Of a stretch of DNA of 64,000 nt, positions 7,080 through 15,944 are shown piece after piece. A program made the position numbers and the translations under genes. Origin of the DNA: a virus; the IMG/VR virus record IMGVR_UViG_3300033153_009093, positions 1 through 64,000 of that record; one strand, 5' to 3'. Within the stretch, counting starts at the first letter, position 1. Each line of letters opens with the position of its first letter. Under the pieces are notes generated by a model, which ran no database searches, was not told the origin of the DNA, and saw only the letters and a list, made by a program, of their open reading frames with translations.

Positions 7080-9209
7080 TTAAAATCTCTCAGCTGCATT
7101 TCCTACATTAATAACATTAACGCCTAGCACATTCCAACAACATTCAATAACTTGTTTTCTATCATCAATTGCCGCCAATACGTCATACTTGTATCTAATA
7201 TGATTATCAAACAATTCAGTTTTAATAAAATAATCCTTTCTTACATCTCCTGTTTTTCGCATGAATAAATCTTCATTTCTTATAGTAGGATTTACAAAAG
7301 ATTGTAACCATTCCAAAGTATCTACTCGACAAGAATCATCTCTGCCTGATAAAAATATTATTTTATAATCATTTAAATATTTCAATCCATTTATAATATT
7401 TATTACATGTTCATTTGGAATATCTGTTAAAACTTTAGAATAATCAAATATGACTCTATGTTTGTTTAAAGCTAATGTACCATCAATATCTACAATGTAA
7501 ACTTTTACGTTACCTTCAATAGGTTCATATTTGCGTACATATTGTCGCTGATAATTAATATATTGTTTAAGTAATACCTCATACCCAACTCCGCCTAAAC
7601 GCTGTCTATCGCGCTTTAAAAGTTCTTCAAACTCTACAGGAAAAGCTTTAATGACTATTTCATATCCACGATCTTTTAATTTTTCAATTAATTTATTTCG
7701 ATAATGTTCATTAAGGTTTGTATCAGATAAAACGACATTCCATTTATCTTTTATAGCTTTATCCAATTGTTTATTCCATTCATTAGTTACTGCGCTTTCG
7801 TTTCGTTTTGTAAATTTATAGTTATTCCAATTCTTTTCAACGCCTTTAAATCTTATATTATCTCTATTAATTTCTACCCATTTATAAGGTCTCTTTCTAC
7901 AAAATGCTTCTGCAAATGTAGATTTGCCGGAAGCCGAACAACCAATAGTAATAATTACTTGAGGCTTAATATTCATATTAGTTATTATTAATCCATGTGT
8001 TGTATATTCATTATTTACAGAATCCCCAATATTAACAAATTCATATGTATAAGAATTATTATCGGAATTTAAAACAGAATTTATCCAGTATCTAAATCTA
8101 TTTGATGACATTTCCCATTTATGATCATCGTCCCTCATTTCCTCACTACTTAATAAATAATTTTTATTAAAATCTTTATTTGGAGTTGTAATGAAAATTT
8201 GATGAAAATTTAATTTTAAAACTTTATTTATTAAATCTTCTGCTTCTATTACTGACATATGTTCTATGACTTCTGTAAGCAATATATCAACTTGGCTTTC
8301 GTTTTTATATTGTTCAATGTCAGTATACGTTTTTACATCTAACTGTCTAATTTCTGCTTTTTTATCAATAACATTTATTACATCTGATTTAATATCAATT
8401 GCATGATATGTAAATTTATTTTTTCTTGTTAAATTAAATACGTATAAACCTTCACCGCAACCGATATCTAAAATACTTCTATCATTAGATAAGTATTTTT
8501 CAATAAATCTTAATCGCTGAAAATTAACTGATCCATTGCAAAGACTTATATTATCGCCTTCTAATAGCTCTTTATGTTCATTGAATTTATTTTTGTCTTG
8601 TAAATAATTTCTTGCAAAGATATATCTTAAAAAGTAAGGCAACTCCAATTTATTAATAATATTAATATACTTAATTAAAAATGCATCATTTATTTTTGCA
8701 ATATAAGAACCTTCCTTACCTGATAAAAATAAACAGGATAACATTGCCATATTAATTATTTCATTTAATGTAGTATTAGGATCATAAAATGAAATTCTAT
8801 ACGTATCAATGTCAATTACTTCATAAGTCATATCAATGTTTAAATGGGCTTTTAATTGTTTTAAAACTCTTGAACTTTTAGTTGTTACATATTCTAAAAC
8901 AATTTGCTGACCGGCTTTTGTATCATATTCGGATACTTCTTTTATAGTACTTCTTAAAAACTCTGAAAGTAAACTAAGATAAACTAAAGGAGAACTAAAC
9001 TTACTTTGCGAAAGGTATTCGAAATTTTCTTTTGAAAATGAATTAGCGTCTTCGCCATCTTTAAAAAATAAATTATATTGATTGTTGTCGCTAAACCAAC
9101 CAATCCCTAACCCTTGACGAATAGGCCTTGTTGAGATTCCTGAGTGAGGATTTTTATAAATCGCCCATGAAAAATTCTCACTATTTGAAAAAATTTTTAA
9201 TAATGCCAT
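7080..9209 (-). CDS. Hen1-like RNA 2'-O-methyltransferase fused to T4 PseT-type polynucleotide kinase/3'-phosphatase
   Basis: This 709-residue protein appears to combine three RNA-end-processing activities. Residues 1-210 resemble a Hen1 N-terminal region (YKNPHSG, GWFSDNNQYNLFF). Residues about 235-400 are a SAM methyltransferase with DIGCGEG, then the Hen1-style EVIEHM and TTPNKDFN and a DDHKWEM segment. Residues about 417-565 match T4 PseT kinase (P-loop GCSASGKST, INRDNIR, SDTNLN). Residues about 575-709 match its HAD phosphatase (DIDGTLA, SGRDD, GDVRKD, IDDRKQV). Known Pnkp/Hen1 systems repair ribotoxin-cut RNA and 2'-O-methylate the end to block re-cleavage; there Pnkp uses a metallophosphatase, so fusion to a T4-type enzyme is unusual. 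No TAG; ten TGG. Confidence 0.88.
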   Translation of the reverse strand: MALLKIFSNSENFSWAIYKNPHSGISTRPIRQGLGIGWFSDNNQYNLFFKDGEDANSFSKENFEYLSQSKFSSPLVYLSLLSEFLRSTIKEVSEYDTKAGQQIVLEYVTTKSSRVLKQLKAHLNIDMTYEVIDIDTYRISFYDPNTTLNEIINMAMLSCLFLSGKEGSYIAKINDAFLIKYINIINKLELPYFLRYIFARNYLQDKNKFNEHKELLEGDNISLCNGSVNFQRLRFIEKYLSNDRSILDIGCGEGLYVFNLTRKNKFTYHAIDIKSDVINVIDKKAEIRQLDVKTYTDIEQYKNESQVDILLTEVIEHMSVIEAEDLINKVLKLNFHQIFITTPNKDFNKNYLLSSEEMRDDDHKWEMSSNRFRYWINSVLNSDNNSYTYEFVNIGDSVNNEYTTHGLIITNMNIKPQVIITIGCSASGKSTFAEAFCRKRPYKWVEINRDNIRFKGVEKNWNNYKFTKRNESAVTNEWNKQLDKAIKDKWNVVLSDTNLNEHYRNKLIEKLKDRGYEIVIKAFPVEFEELLKRDRQRLGGVGYEVLLKQYINYQRQYVRKYEPIEGNVKVYIVDIDGTLALNKHRVIFDYSKVLTDIPNEHVINIINGLKYLNDYKIIFLSGRDDSCRVDTLEWLQSFVNPTIRNEDLFMRKTGDVRKDYFIKTELFDNHIRYKYDVLAAIDDRKQVIECCWNVLGVNVINVGNAAERF

Positions 9210-9219
9210 AATATTTATT

Positions 9220-9414
9220 TTAAGTTAATTGATTGTTGACTATATCAATAAGTGAATTAAGATCTGTAGATTTGTAAGTATTAATATATTGTGGGTCACC
9301 TCCATATTCAGGAATTTCAAATAAAATATAAATATTATATATTCTATAAATTTCTACACTATCAATATTTATAGATTGTCCAGATACTAAATCAGATAAT
9401 TGGTTTAATTGCAT
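9220..9414 (-). CDS. Small protein between the RNA-repair genes
   Basis: A 64-residue acidic protein lying between the ligase (overlap of one base at 9414) and the Hen1-PseT fusion (10-base gap). No motif is recognised. Tight packing indicates it is translated with the RNA-repair genes. Confidence 0.6.
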   Translation of the reverse strand: MQLNQLSDLVSGQSINIDSVEIYRIYNIYILFEIPEYGGDPQYINTYKSTDLNSLIDIVNNQLT

Positions 9415-10574
9415 TATAGCCTTGGATCGAGTTCTTTATTTTTTTCAATACTAAGTATTGCTTCTATTATACATTCTTTATAATAAGGATTTTCTTTATT
9501 TAGCATATTAATAGGAATATGTAATAATTTTCTACCTATTTCATATTCTTTAATACTTAATCCTACTTTTTTACCGATAGATTTTTTCCGTACCAACCTT
9601 TCTAATTTTTCAGGATTATCGTAATCGGGGCCGTATACTATTCTTAAATATTCTTTATTTCTTACTTTAATATAAGGAGCACAACACAATTTACGATTGG
9701 GGGTATATTTATATACTGCGGGTTTAACGACAATTCCTTCTAAATTTTTATCAACGATATATTTTTTCAAATACTTCTGTAAAATTATATCATCTTTCCA
9801 TACATTTGTATCAGTGACAATATACGGATCTTTTCCTATATTGAAAAAATTTGATAAATTGTCATCCATTGTTATTTTTTCAACATCATTAGTATAAACA
9901 ATTTTAAGAATATTAAAAGGCATATATTTAATGTCGTCACTTTTGGAATATAACTGCAATTGATGATCAAATTTTTCCAACTTTTTTCTTTCTTCTTTAA
10001 TATGATGTAAAGATGAAAGATTTCTTATATCCTTTTTTCTTTTTTCATCAGATTTAAAAGAATTCATCGTTGAAATGATCTGATCATCAAAATTCAATAA
10101 ATCTAATATTGACAATTCTCTATGATATAAATTTCTATATCTTTTAAACTTTTTATTTATAAGATTTTCGCCTAATGCAGTCCATGGCATTAATTCACCG
10201 TCTTCGATAACTAATTTAATATCACTATTCAGCTTATTTTTAAACCAAAAATTATGACGTTCTTTAAATACCTCTGATAAATCAATATGATTTATTTTAT
10301 AACCTTTTCTTGATATTGCATAACATTTATTTATATCTTGAAAGATATAAATTTGTGCTCTGCTTCCCATATATTTCGGCTGTATGATAACTTCATTTAC
10401 GCCCCGCTTTGAATAATGTTCCATAGCATGTGCAAAATCTTCTATATCATTTGTAGAAGGATTTGATTTTGCGGGGGCTACTGTTCCGCTCAAAAAATTA
10501 ACAGTACAGTTAACTAACCGCCTAACTTGCTTTTCTTGTTTAATATTTAATATATAATTAAATTTCCCTTTCAT
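9414..10574 (-). CDS. Pnkp-type RNA ligase (stand-alone)
   Basis: A 386-residue nucleotidyltransferase. Motif I is IQPKYMGSRAQ (Lys about residue 88 would carry AMP). Motif III is DGELMPW, followed by motifs IV/V LEGIVVKP and APYIKVRNKEYLRIVYGPDY near residues 295-340. The KYMGSR and YLRIVYGPDY signatures are those of the ligase module of bacterial Pnkp rather than T4 Rnl1 or Rnl2. Here it stands alone, upstream of the Hen1-kinase-phosphatase fusion, so the pair would make a complete end-healing, methylating and sealing set. TAG-free. Confidence 0.85.
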   Translation of the reverse strand: MKGKFNYILNIKQEKQVRRLVNCTVNFLSGTVAPAKSNPSTNDIEDFAHAMEHYSKRGVNEVIIQPKYMGSRAQIYIFQDINKCYAISRKGYKINHIDLSEVFKERHNFWFKNKLNSDIKLVIEDGELMPWTALGENLINKKFKRYRNLYHRELSILDLLNFDDQIISTMNSFKSDEKRKKDIRNLSSLHHIKEERKKLEKFDHQLQLYSKSDDIKYMPFNILKIVYTNDVEKITMDDNLSNFFNIGKDPYIVTDTNVWKDDIILQKYLKKYIVDKNLEGIVVKPAVYKYTPNRKLCCAPYIKVRNKEYLRIVYGPDYDNPEKLERLVRKKSIGKKVGLSIKEYEIGRKLLHIPINMLNKENPYYKECIIEAILSIEKNKELDPRL

Positions 10575-10677
10575 GAATATATTTCCAAGTTATTTTTCAT
10601 TTTTGATTACAAATGTTACATATATTTTTATAATTACCCATTCAGAAAATCATATAAATTCATTTCTAAAATAACTG

Positions 10678-11226
10678 TTATCGTTTATTTTTTTTTAAAT
10701 AGATCCTTAATTTCTTTTTATATTGTTCCAAAGGGTTAGCTTTTTTAACGATAGATTTACTTTTTTTAAAACTGTACGGTTTTGCTTTGCAAAAATTTTT
10801 ATCTATACTAGCGTAGTACAAATGTTCATTTTTTTCAAGAATCAATTTCATTTTTGTCGCATCCTATCCAGTATCTTCAAATGTCATCTATTTTGCATGA
10901 AAAAATAATACATCGCTGTTATCAGGCTATGATAATATTGTAAATACATCGGCTAATCTTCTAGCGTATAAATCGACATTATCTTTTTTTATTACTAAAC
11001 ATCTTAATTCTTTTTTCTTATTTTTTGTTTTTTTACAATTCTCATCATTCTAAGGACTATATTGTAATTTCTTTAATAATTCCGTAGAAATGTCAGTATT
11101 GCAAATTGTCGCCCTATTTTTTGCAGATTGATAAATTAAATAAGATTCTTCAATTCTATCAGGATTTTGCTAACTTAATTCGCCAAATAAAGTCATCGTA
11201 AGAATTAAAACCATTTTAAAAAACAT
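10678..11226 (-). CDS. Recoded secreted protein (five in-frame TAG)
   Basis: Reading TAG as sense gives a 182-residue protein ending in TAA. The N-terminus (MFFKMVLILTMTLFG) looks like a signal peptide or anchor, and the C-terminus is very basic. In-frame TAGs fall in ELS-TAG-QNP, YSP-TAG-NDE, ILS-TAG-PDN, HAK-TAG-MTF and DTG-TAG-DAT; there is no TGG at all. The coding pattern is continuous across all five TAGs, so this is one gene rather than a decayed one. It sits between the lipoprotein and ligase genes. Function unknown. Confidence 0.7.
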
Positions 11227-11281
11227 TAATATTACCCTTTATTAAATAAATTTTAATTTAACTTTACATCATTGTTCAAGT

Positions 11282-12103
11282 TCACTCTTCTTCTACTCCT
11301 GCTTCGGGATTTATTATCGAATTATCCGACCTATCACTAAAATCATAATATTCTCGTCTTCTATTGTTATTTTCGTAGTAAGTATGCTTATTAGCTTGTC
11401 TAAGTCCAATGGCACCTAAAGTTAATACATCCGCTTTATTAAGTACCGCAGTCACGACATTATTACTTAATCCAAAAACCCCATTCCAAAAACTCTGTAA
11501 ATCGGATTTAGGGGGGATATTTGTTACAATTGGAGCAGGGGTACCTTTTTTCTTTTTTGATGCATTAGAAGTAGCTACTGCTCCCGGAGAGCCTATATTA
11601 ATAGTAATAGCACCGGTTGAACCATTGGCATTTATTGTTATAGGATTTCCATAAGGAGAAGGTAGAGGATCAACATTTATACGATCTTGTTCAGGAACTT
11701 GACTTCTTTCAATTAATTCCGATAATTGTTCAGTTATAATATCCACTCCTTCTAAAACCATATCAGAATCATCATTTAACCTAACAGAGGGTGGGCGTTT
11801 TCCTTTGCCTTTAGTGTTAAAATTATAAGATCTATCCGGAATTTTTCTATTTAATGTTCCTTGTGAATTATGTTCATCCTTTTTGCATTCGTAAAATCCT
11901 TTTCGTTGGTTACTATATGCCCTTGCAGTTTTATTACGTTCTCGAATTTCTACAATTTCAACGGCATTAGTCCCTAATTTTATTTGTTTATCTGAATATA
12001 TTTGTTGAGTTTGAACGTCCTGCCATGCTGTAAATTTTTCCGAAGAACCAGCGCAACCAGAAAATATTAAAGGAACAGTATATAATAATAATCTAATTTT
12101 CAT
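11282..12103 (-). CDS. Putative lipoprotein
   Basis: A 273-residue protein with a signal peptide and lipobox (VPLIFSGCAGS, Cys about residue 17), so probably anchored in the outer or inner membrane. The mature part is rich in Asn, Ser and Pro with a central Gly/Ala-rich segment (GSTGAITINIGSPGA). Phage lipoproteins of this type act in lysis or superinfection exclusion, but nothing here decides between them. Two TGG, no TAG, stop TGA. Confidence 0.7.
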   Translation of the reverse strand: MKIRLLLYTVPLIFSGCAGSSEKFTAWQDVQTQQIYSDKQIKLGTNAVEIVEIRERNKTARAYSNQRKGFYECKKDEHNSQGTLNRKIPDRSYNFNTKGKGKRPPSVRLNDDSDMVLEGVDIITEQLSELIERSQVPEQDRINVDPLPSPYGNPITINANGSTGAITINIGSPGAVATSNASKKKKGTPAPIVTNIPPKSDLQSFWNGVFGLSNNVVTAVLNKADVLTLGAIGLRQANKHTYYENNNRRREYYDFSDRSDNSIINPEAGVEEE

Positions 12104-12137
12104 TATTTTACCTTTTCAATAATTTTATATTTATTTT

Positions 12138-12183
12138 ACATTAATACAATATATAAAACAAACATTATATATTGTATTAATGT
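12138..12183 (-). terminator. 18-bp perfect inverted repeat (terminator or processing hairpin)
   Basis: Arms at 12138-12155 and 12166-12183 are perfect complements around a 10-base loop. It lies between the radical SAM gene and the lipoprotein gene, both on the minus strand. It lacks a long flanking T-run, so it may protect or process mRNA rather than terminate fully. Confidence 0.6.
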
Positions 12184-12188
12184 AATGA

Positions 12189-13034
12189 TCAAAAAGTTTT
12201 GATTGGCGTTAAATTAAAAGAAGATGGATATAACATCATTGTTTCTAAATCAATAAATTTACTTAATAATTCAGGAGTATATAAAGATACTTTATATTTT
12301 TTCTCTGTCTTTAAAAATTCGTAAAAGCCAGCACCGAAAGCTAATTTATCATGATTATCAACTTTATCTGTGAGATAATCTAAATCAATACTTCTTTTTA
12401 ACGCCCTACCTTGCGGGATATGAGGAAGCAATACAAAATGATCAACGTCATTTTTAAATTCATTAAAAATATCAATAAAATAATCGATTGATTTTCTATT
12501 ATATATAACATGATGAAAATTAACTTCCGTATTTTCTAGTTTAATAAATTCTTTAACTGCTTTTTTCCAATAATATTCTAAATGATCATGACAACTTACA
12601 GCAACTCCCCCGCAGTATTTTTCTGTCACTTCAAGAATATTATTTTTATAGTACTCTTTTACAAACATTCCATTAGTTGTATAATTAGGTACTATTCCTA
12701 ATTCATCAACGGCTTTTATAAAATCAATAAAATCAGGATGACTTGTCGGTTCCCCTCCGCCTATTGCAATTGTAAACGGCCTTTCATTCTGTGACATGTT
12801 ACCAAAAATATTATTTAGTTTTTCGAGAATATTTTCAGTATGTTTATTACTTGCTCTACTATCCATATAACAATAGCCACATCTACCTTTGCAATATGGA
12901 GTAATTTTAACATCGTAAAATTCAGGAAAGTCCAATTCTTGAATTTCTTTATCATGATTCAAAGCAATCCTGATAGTTTTATTATTAATAAAAATTCCTT
13001 TATAATTCTTGTCTGTAAATACTCGTTGTTTCAT
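12189..13034 (-). CDS. Radical SAM protein
   Basis: A 281-residue protein with ITPYCKGRCGYCYMD (C-x3-C-x2-C) near residue 48, the GGGEPT SAM-binding motif near residue 95 and a TTNGMF strand, all in canonical order. The substrate is unknown. It follows the PAPS-reductase-like gene by 22 bases and shares the start MKQRV with it, so the two may act in one pathway. The C-terminus has none of the extra Cys of SPASM domains. TAG-free; stop TGA. Confidence 0.85.
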   Translation of the reverse strand: MKQRVFTDKNYKGIFINNKTIRIALNHDKEIQELDFPEFYDVKITPYCKGRCGYCYMDSRASNKHTENILEKLNNIFGNMSQNERPFTIAIGGGEPTSHPDFIDFIKAVDELGIVPNYTTNGMFVKEYYKNNILEVTEKYCGGVAVSCHDHLEYYWKKAVKEFIKLENTEVNFHHVIYNRKSIDYFIDIFNEFKNDVDHFVLLPHIPQGRALKRSIDLDYLTDKVDNHDKLAFGAGFYEFLKTEKKYKVSLYTPELLSKFIDLETMMLYPSSFNLTPIKTF

Positions 13035-13056
13035 AGTCTTTTATTATCCCTTATAG

Positions 13057-13842
13057 TTATGATAAACTCGAACAAATGCCAATACATTCGAATTCTTTAT
13101 CATTGTCATTGTCCTTATAATAATATGATGATAATTCTTTTCGTTCAATTCTACCTCTAAACTCTTCTAATGTTTCATCTTTAAAAAAGGATATATCTTT
13201 TTTTAAAAATATTCTCATTTCATTTTCAACTCGCTCTCTTTCGGTATATACTTCTGGTAATTTTTCATAAAGTAATTTCCATTGCTTTTTGCCAGCTCGA
13301 ACGCATCCACCTGAACAATTATTATGTTTAAATCCCATGCGATAAAGTAACGGCTCTTTTATTCCAGTTGATAATAGCCATTGATCAACCTCTTTCGATG
13401 ATATATTTTTAGATATTAAAGGAAATTGTAATTTTGCAGATTTTTTCTTTTTTTTTGCAACTCTATCATAAACCGTTATAAGTCTACTACTTCTATGAAC
13501 TTCATTTATACCTATTCCAAAAATGATAATATCGCCATCTCTATAATAATTTTGTAATCTTTCTGCTTTAAGAATGCGGGAACAAAATGGCATTCTATTA
13601 TTTGCTAATGCGCGATTATCATAAAATAATTCTTCTGGATTTCTTCCATCTGAATCGAATGTTATTTCTTTTTTATAATAATAAGACAATTCATTAAGAA
13701 ATCTATATAAATCCGGATGTTCCCATTTAGTATCATTAAAATATAAAATAACATTTTCTTTTGGAAACCTATGCAATGCATAATTTGCACAATAAGCGGA
13801 GGCTTTTCCTCCGCTAAGTCCTACTATTACTCGTTGTTTCAT
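13057..13842 (-). CDS. PAPS reductase-like adenine nucleotide alpha-hydrolase family protein
   Basis: A 261-residue protein with the PP-loop GLSGGKASAYC (residues 8-18), FNDTKWEHPD, FCSRILK and a Cys-rich segment NNCSGGCVRAGKKQW near residues 172-186. This combination is typical of the PAPS reductase/DndC-like superfamily, which activates substrates with ATP or reduces activated sulfate. Phage members are common and mostly uncharacterised. Paired with a radical SAM gene, it could modify a base, nucleotide or RNA. An APS kinase-like gene also occurs in this window at 32213. Confidence 0.75.
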   Translation of the reverse strand: MKQRVIVGLSGGKASAYCANYALHRFPKENVILYFNDTKWEHPDLYRFLNELSYYYKKEITFDSDGRNPEELFYDNRALANNRMPFCSRILKAERLQNYYRDGDIIIFGIGINEVHRSSRLITVYDRVAKKKKKSAKLQFPLISKNISSKEVDQWLLSTGIKEPLLYRMGFKHNNCSGGCVRAGKKQWKLLYEKLPEVYTERERVENEMRIFLKKDISFFKDETLEEFRGRIERKELSSYYYKDNDNDKEFECIGICSSLS

Positions 13843-13873
13843 ATTTATTAGTAAGTTATTTTTTCATTATTGT

Positions 13874-14062
13874 TTATATAAATTTATTAAATATGTTAAT
13901 AAATAATAAATCTATACTAATTAAATTATCTATAAAATAAATAGATAATAGGCTTCTACTATCTTGTTCTCCAATATCGTCAAAAAAAGTTATATCAAAA
14001 ATCCAAAATCCATAAGCACTTTTGGCCGGTATAAAATCTATACCAAATATATTAAATTCCAT
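13874..14062 (-). CDS. Hypothetical small protein
   Basis: A 62-residue hydrophobic, Phe/Ile-rich protein (NIFGIDFIPAKS) with one TGG. No family recognised. It lies in the minus-strand operon with short gaps on both sides. Confidence 0.5.
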   Translation of the reverse strand: MEFNIFGIDFIPAKSAYGFWIFDITFFDDIGEQDSRSLLSIYFIDNLISIDLLFINIFNKFI

Positions 14063-14074
14063 TTTTAGTAAATA

Positions 14075-14215
14075 TCAATAAAAAATGACAACATTATCTG
14101 AACTATCTTCAGTGCAGATATCTTCTTCAGTATATCCTTCTACAATTAGCTTAGGGGTTAATTTTTTTAATTTATTAATTAAATCTTGTACTGTATATCT
14201 ATAAGAATTCTTCAT
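14075..14215 (-). CDS. Hypothetical small protein
   Basis: A 46-residue ORF with ATG at 14213-14215 and TGA at 14075-14077. It is acidic toward the C-terminus (EGYTEEDICTEDSSD). It fits snugly between its neighbours on the same strand. Function unknown. Confidence 0.5.
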   Translation of the reverse strand: MKNSYRYTVQDLINKLKKLTPKLIVEGYTEEDICTEDSSDNVVIFY

Positions 14216-14225
14216 AACTAATTAA

Positions 14226-15188
14226 TTACCTGTTATTATAATATATATTATAACTTTGATTTATTCTATTAATATTTGTATGTCTTTTATTTAAAAATTC
14301 TTCAAAAGTTAATTTTTTAAATAAATTAGGTTGATTACAATATGCCGCAATATCAATATAAAATTGATTATATTTACTATTCCAGCAAGTTATATCTCTC
14401 ATAATATATGGCAAACATTTATTATTTTTTAACCATTCTATTCGTTGTATAGTATCTTCTAAATTCATAGAAGGATGAATATAAACAAAAAATTTTAGCT
14501 GAAAATCTTTCCTCCATGATAGTATTTTTAATTTTTCTTTTATAATATTTTTGCATTTTATATTATCGAAAGCAAAAATATATTCGTTTAAATAATTTAA
14601 TTTTGATAATAAAATACTATTAATATTAGTTATTAATCTAATATCTAATCCTTGATTGAATTGACATTTTATATTTAATTCTATTAACTCTTTTAAAACA
14701 TCTTCATGTTCATCATAAGCTAAAATGTTATTATCTAAAAATTTTACCGTTTTGTGCTTTATGATATCTTTTACATTATTTACTTTATGTATATACCCTT
14801 CCTTTTTAGGAACTTTACAAAAATAACAATTACGAATGCACCCTCTTGTAATAAATCCATAAGAGGTATTATTATCAGGGCATAATGAATAATCACAATC
14901 TAAATTTTCTATATTGTCCGGTAATTTTGTAGACAAATCAATACCTGTACCCCCAAAAATTATATTTTTACCTTTAATATAATTTTTATTACCTTCAAAT
15001 ATTACTGAACAATAAATTCTATCATGCGAATTTATTATATTATATTCTTTTTTCTTTTTATTTGGGAAATATGGAAGATTGAGTTTTAATAACTCGACAT
15101 TATAATTTTTCTTTTTATAATATGTCGATAGTTTCATTAAAGGTATATTAGGTATTTTTGAATCTGCATCTATTAATAATATTTTCAT
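14226..15188 (-). CDS. B12-binding-like/radical SAM protein
   Basis: A 320-residue protein. The first 105 residues resemble a degenerate cobalamin-binding/Rossmann domain (MKILLIDAD, IFGGTGID). Then comes FITRGCIRNCYFCKVPKKEG (C-x3-C-x2-C, about residue 115), which is the B12-binding radical SAM cluster motif. The B12-ligating DxHxxG is not evident. Substrate unknown. Three TGG, no TAG. It overlaps the upstream gene by four bases. Confidence 0.8.
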   Translation of the reverse strand: MKILLIDADSKIPNIPLMKLSTYYKKKNYNVELLKLNLPYFPNKKKKEYNIINSHDRIYCSVIFEGNKNYIKGKNIIFGGTGIDLSTKLPDNIENLDCDYSLCPDNNTSYGFITRGCIRNCYFCKVPKKEGYIHKVNNVKDIIKHKTVKFLDNNILAYDEHEDVLKELIELNIKCQFNQGLDIRLITNINSILLSKLNYLNEYIFAFDNIKCKNIIKEKLKILSWRKDFQLKFFVYIHPSMNLEDTIQRIEWLKNNKCLPYIMRDITCWNSKYNQFYIDIAAYCNQPNLFKKLTFEEFLNKRHTNINRINQSYNIYYNNR

Positions 15189-15388
15189 TTGCTTATCCTA
15201 AAATAAGCAGGTCGTCCGATATCTTTATTACAGCAATTAAAATCTTTTGTACATTCTCCGGAATAGGTATTATGCCAAGCTATTCCAAAAAAATGTAAAA
15301 TATTTTGAATAAAATGAGTAATAGAATAAATTAGTTTATTATTAAATCTTCGTTTACCTTCTTTTATTTTTCTATAATCGTATATCAT
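15185..15388 (-). CDS. Hypothetical small Cys-containing protein
   Basis: A 67-residue first gene of the minus-strand operon, four bases overlapping the radical SAM gene. Basic N-terminus, hydrophobic middle (IQNILHFFGIAWH) and Cys residues (SGEC, FNCCNKD). The promoter at 15452-15480 lies just upstream. Function unknown. Confidence 0.55.
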   Translation of the reverse strand: MIYDYRKIKEGKRRFNNKLIYSITHFIQNILHFFGIAWHNTYSGECTKDFNCCNKDIGRPAYFRISK

Positions 15389-15451
15389 AAATGTTACCTA
15401 TAATTCTTATATTATTCCTTTTTATTAATAATTAAATATTGTTTAATTATT

Positions 15452-15480
15452 AATATATCATATATATAATACCATGTCAA
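15452..15480 (-). promoter_or_regulatory. Minus-strand sigma70 promoter of the divergent pair
   Basis: On the minus strand: TTGACA (complement of 15475-15480), 17-bp spacer, TATATT (complement of 15452-15457). The spacer ends in ATATATGA, overlapping the same motif as the facing operator. It would drive the 15.4-6.8 kb operon including the RNA-repair genes. Confidence 0.75.
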
Positions 15481-15493
15481 GAAATAAAATCTC

Positions 15494-15522
15494 TTGCGTT
15501 TATAAAAAATATATGATATAGT
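15494..15522 (+). promoter_or_regulatory. Plus-strand promoter of the divergent pair
   Basis: TTGCGT at 15494-15499, 17-bp spacer, TATAGT at 15517-15522. It faces away from the minus-strand promoter and would drive the gene at 15558 and onward. Confidence 0.6.
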
Positions 15523-15534
15523 CATATCATATAT
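15509..15534. promoter_or_regulatory. Operator-like inverted repeat over the -10 element
   Basis: Arms of 11 bp (15509-15519 and 15524-15534, ATATATGATAT type) around AGTC. It covers the plus-strand -10 box. A matching half-site covers the -10 of the divergent minus promoter near 15453-15465, so one repressor could switch both. Confidence 0.5.
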
Positions 15535-15557
15535 AATATAAAAAGGAATAATAAACT

Positions 15558-15926
15558 ATGTCAAAAACAATTAGAAGAAAAACTAACTATGATATAGATA
15601 AATATATTTATCATTGGGAAAAATTTGTTATTTTAAATAAAAACTTCCATTTTATTTTATTAGAATATTATGAATATAATAAAATATACAACGGTACCTA
15701 TTTTTATAAAAATAATAAAAAATTTATTAAAGAATTAAATAAGTATCATACTGATAATAATACAGAATATAATGCGCCTAAATATTTTAGAAAACAATTA
15801 AATAAAAAATATAGAATTAAATGTAATCGAATAATGGTCAATTTAAATAATGATAGAAAAAATAATAAGTTTGATAATCTAGTTTTTCCTTTACATAAAA
15901 AAACTATGAACTGGGAATGGTTTTAA
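15558..15926 (+). CDS. Hypothetical basic protein
   Basis: A 122-residue Lys/Asn/Tyr-rich protein with a strong ribosome site (AAAAAGGAATAATAAACTATG) and a dedicated promoter with an operator. The basic charge suggests nucleic-acid binding, perhaps the regulator of the divergent promoter, but there is no recognisable helix-turn-helix. Confidence 0.55.
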   Translation: MSKTIRRKTNYDIDKYIYHWEKFVILNKNFHFILLEYYEYNKIYNGTYFYKNNKKFIKELNKYHTDNNTEYNAPKYFRKQLNKKYRIKCNRIMVNLNNDRKNNKFDNLVFPLHKKTMNWEWF

Positions 15927-15944
15927 ATACTAACCAAAAGGTAT

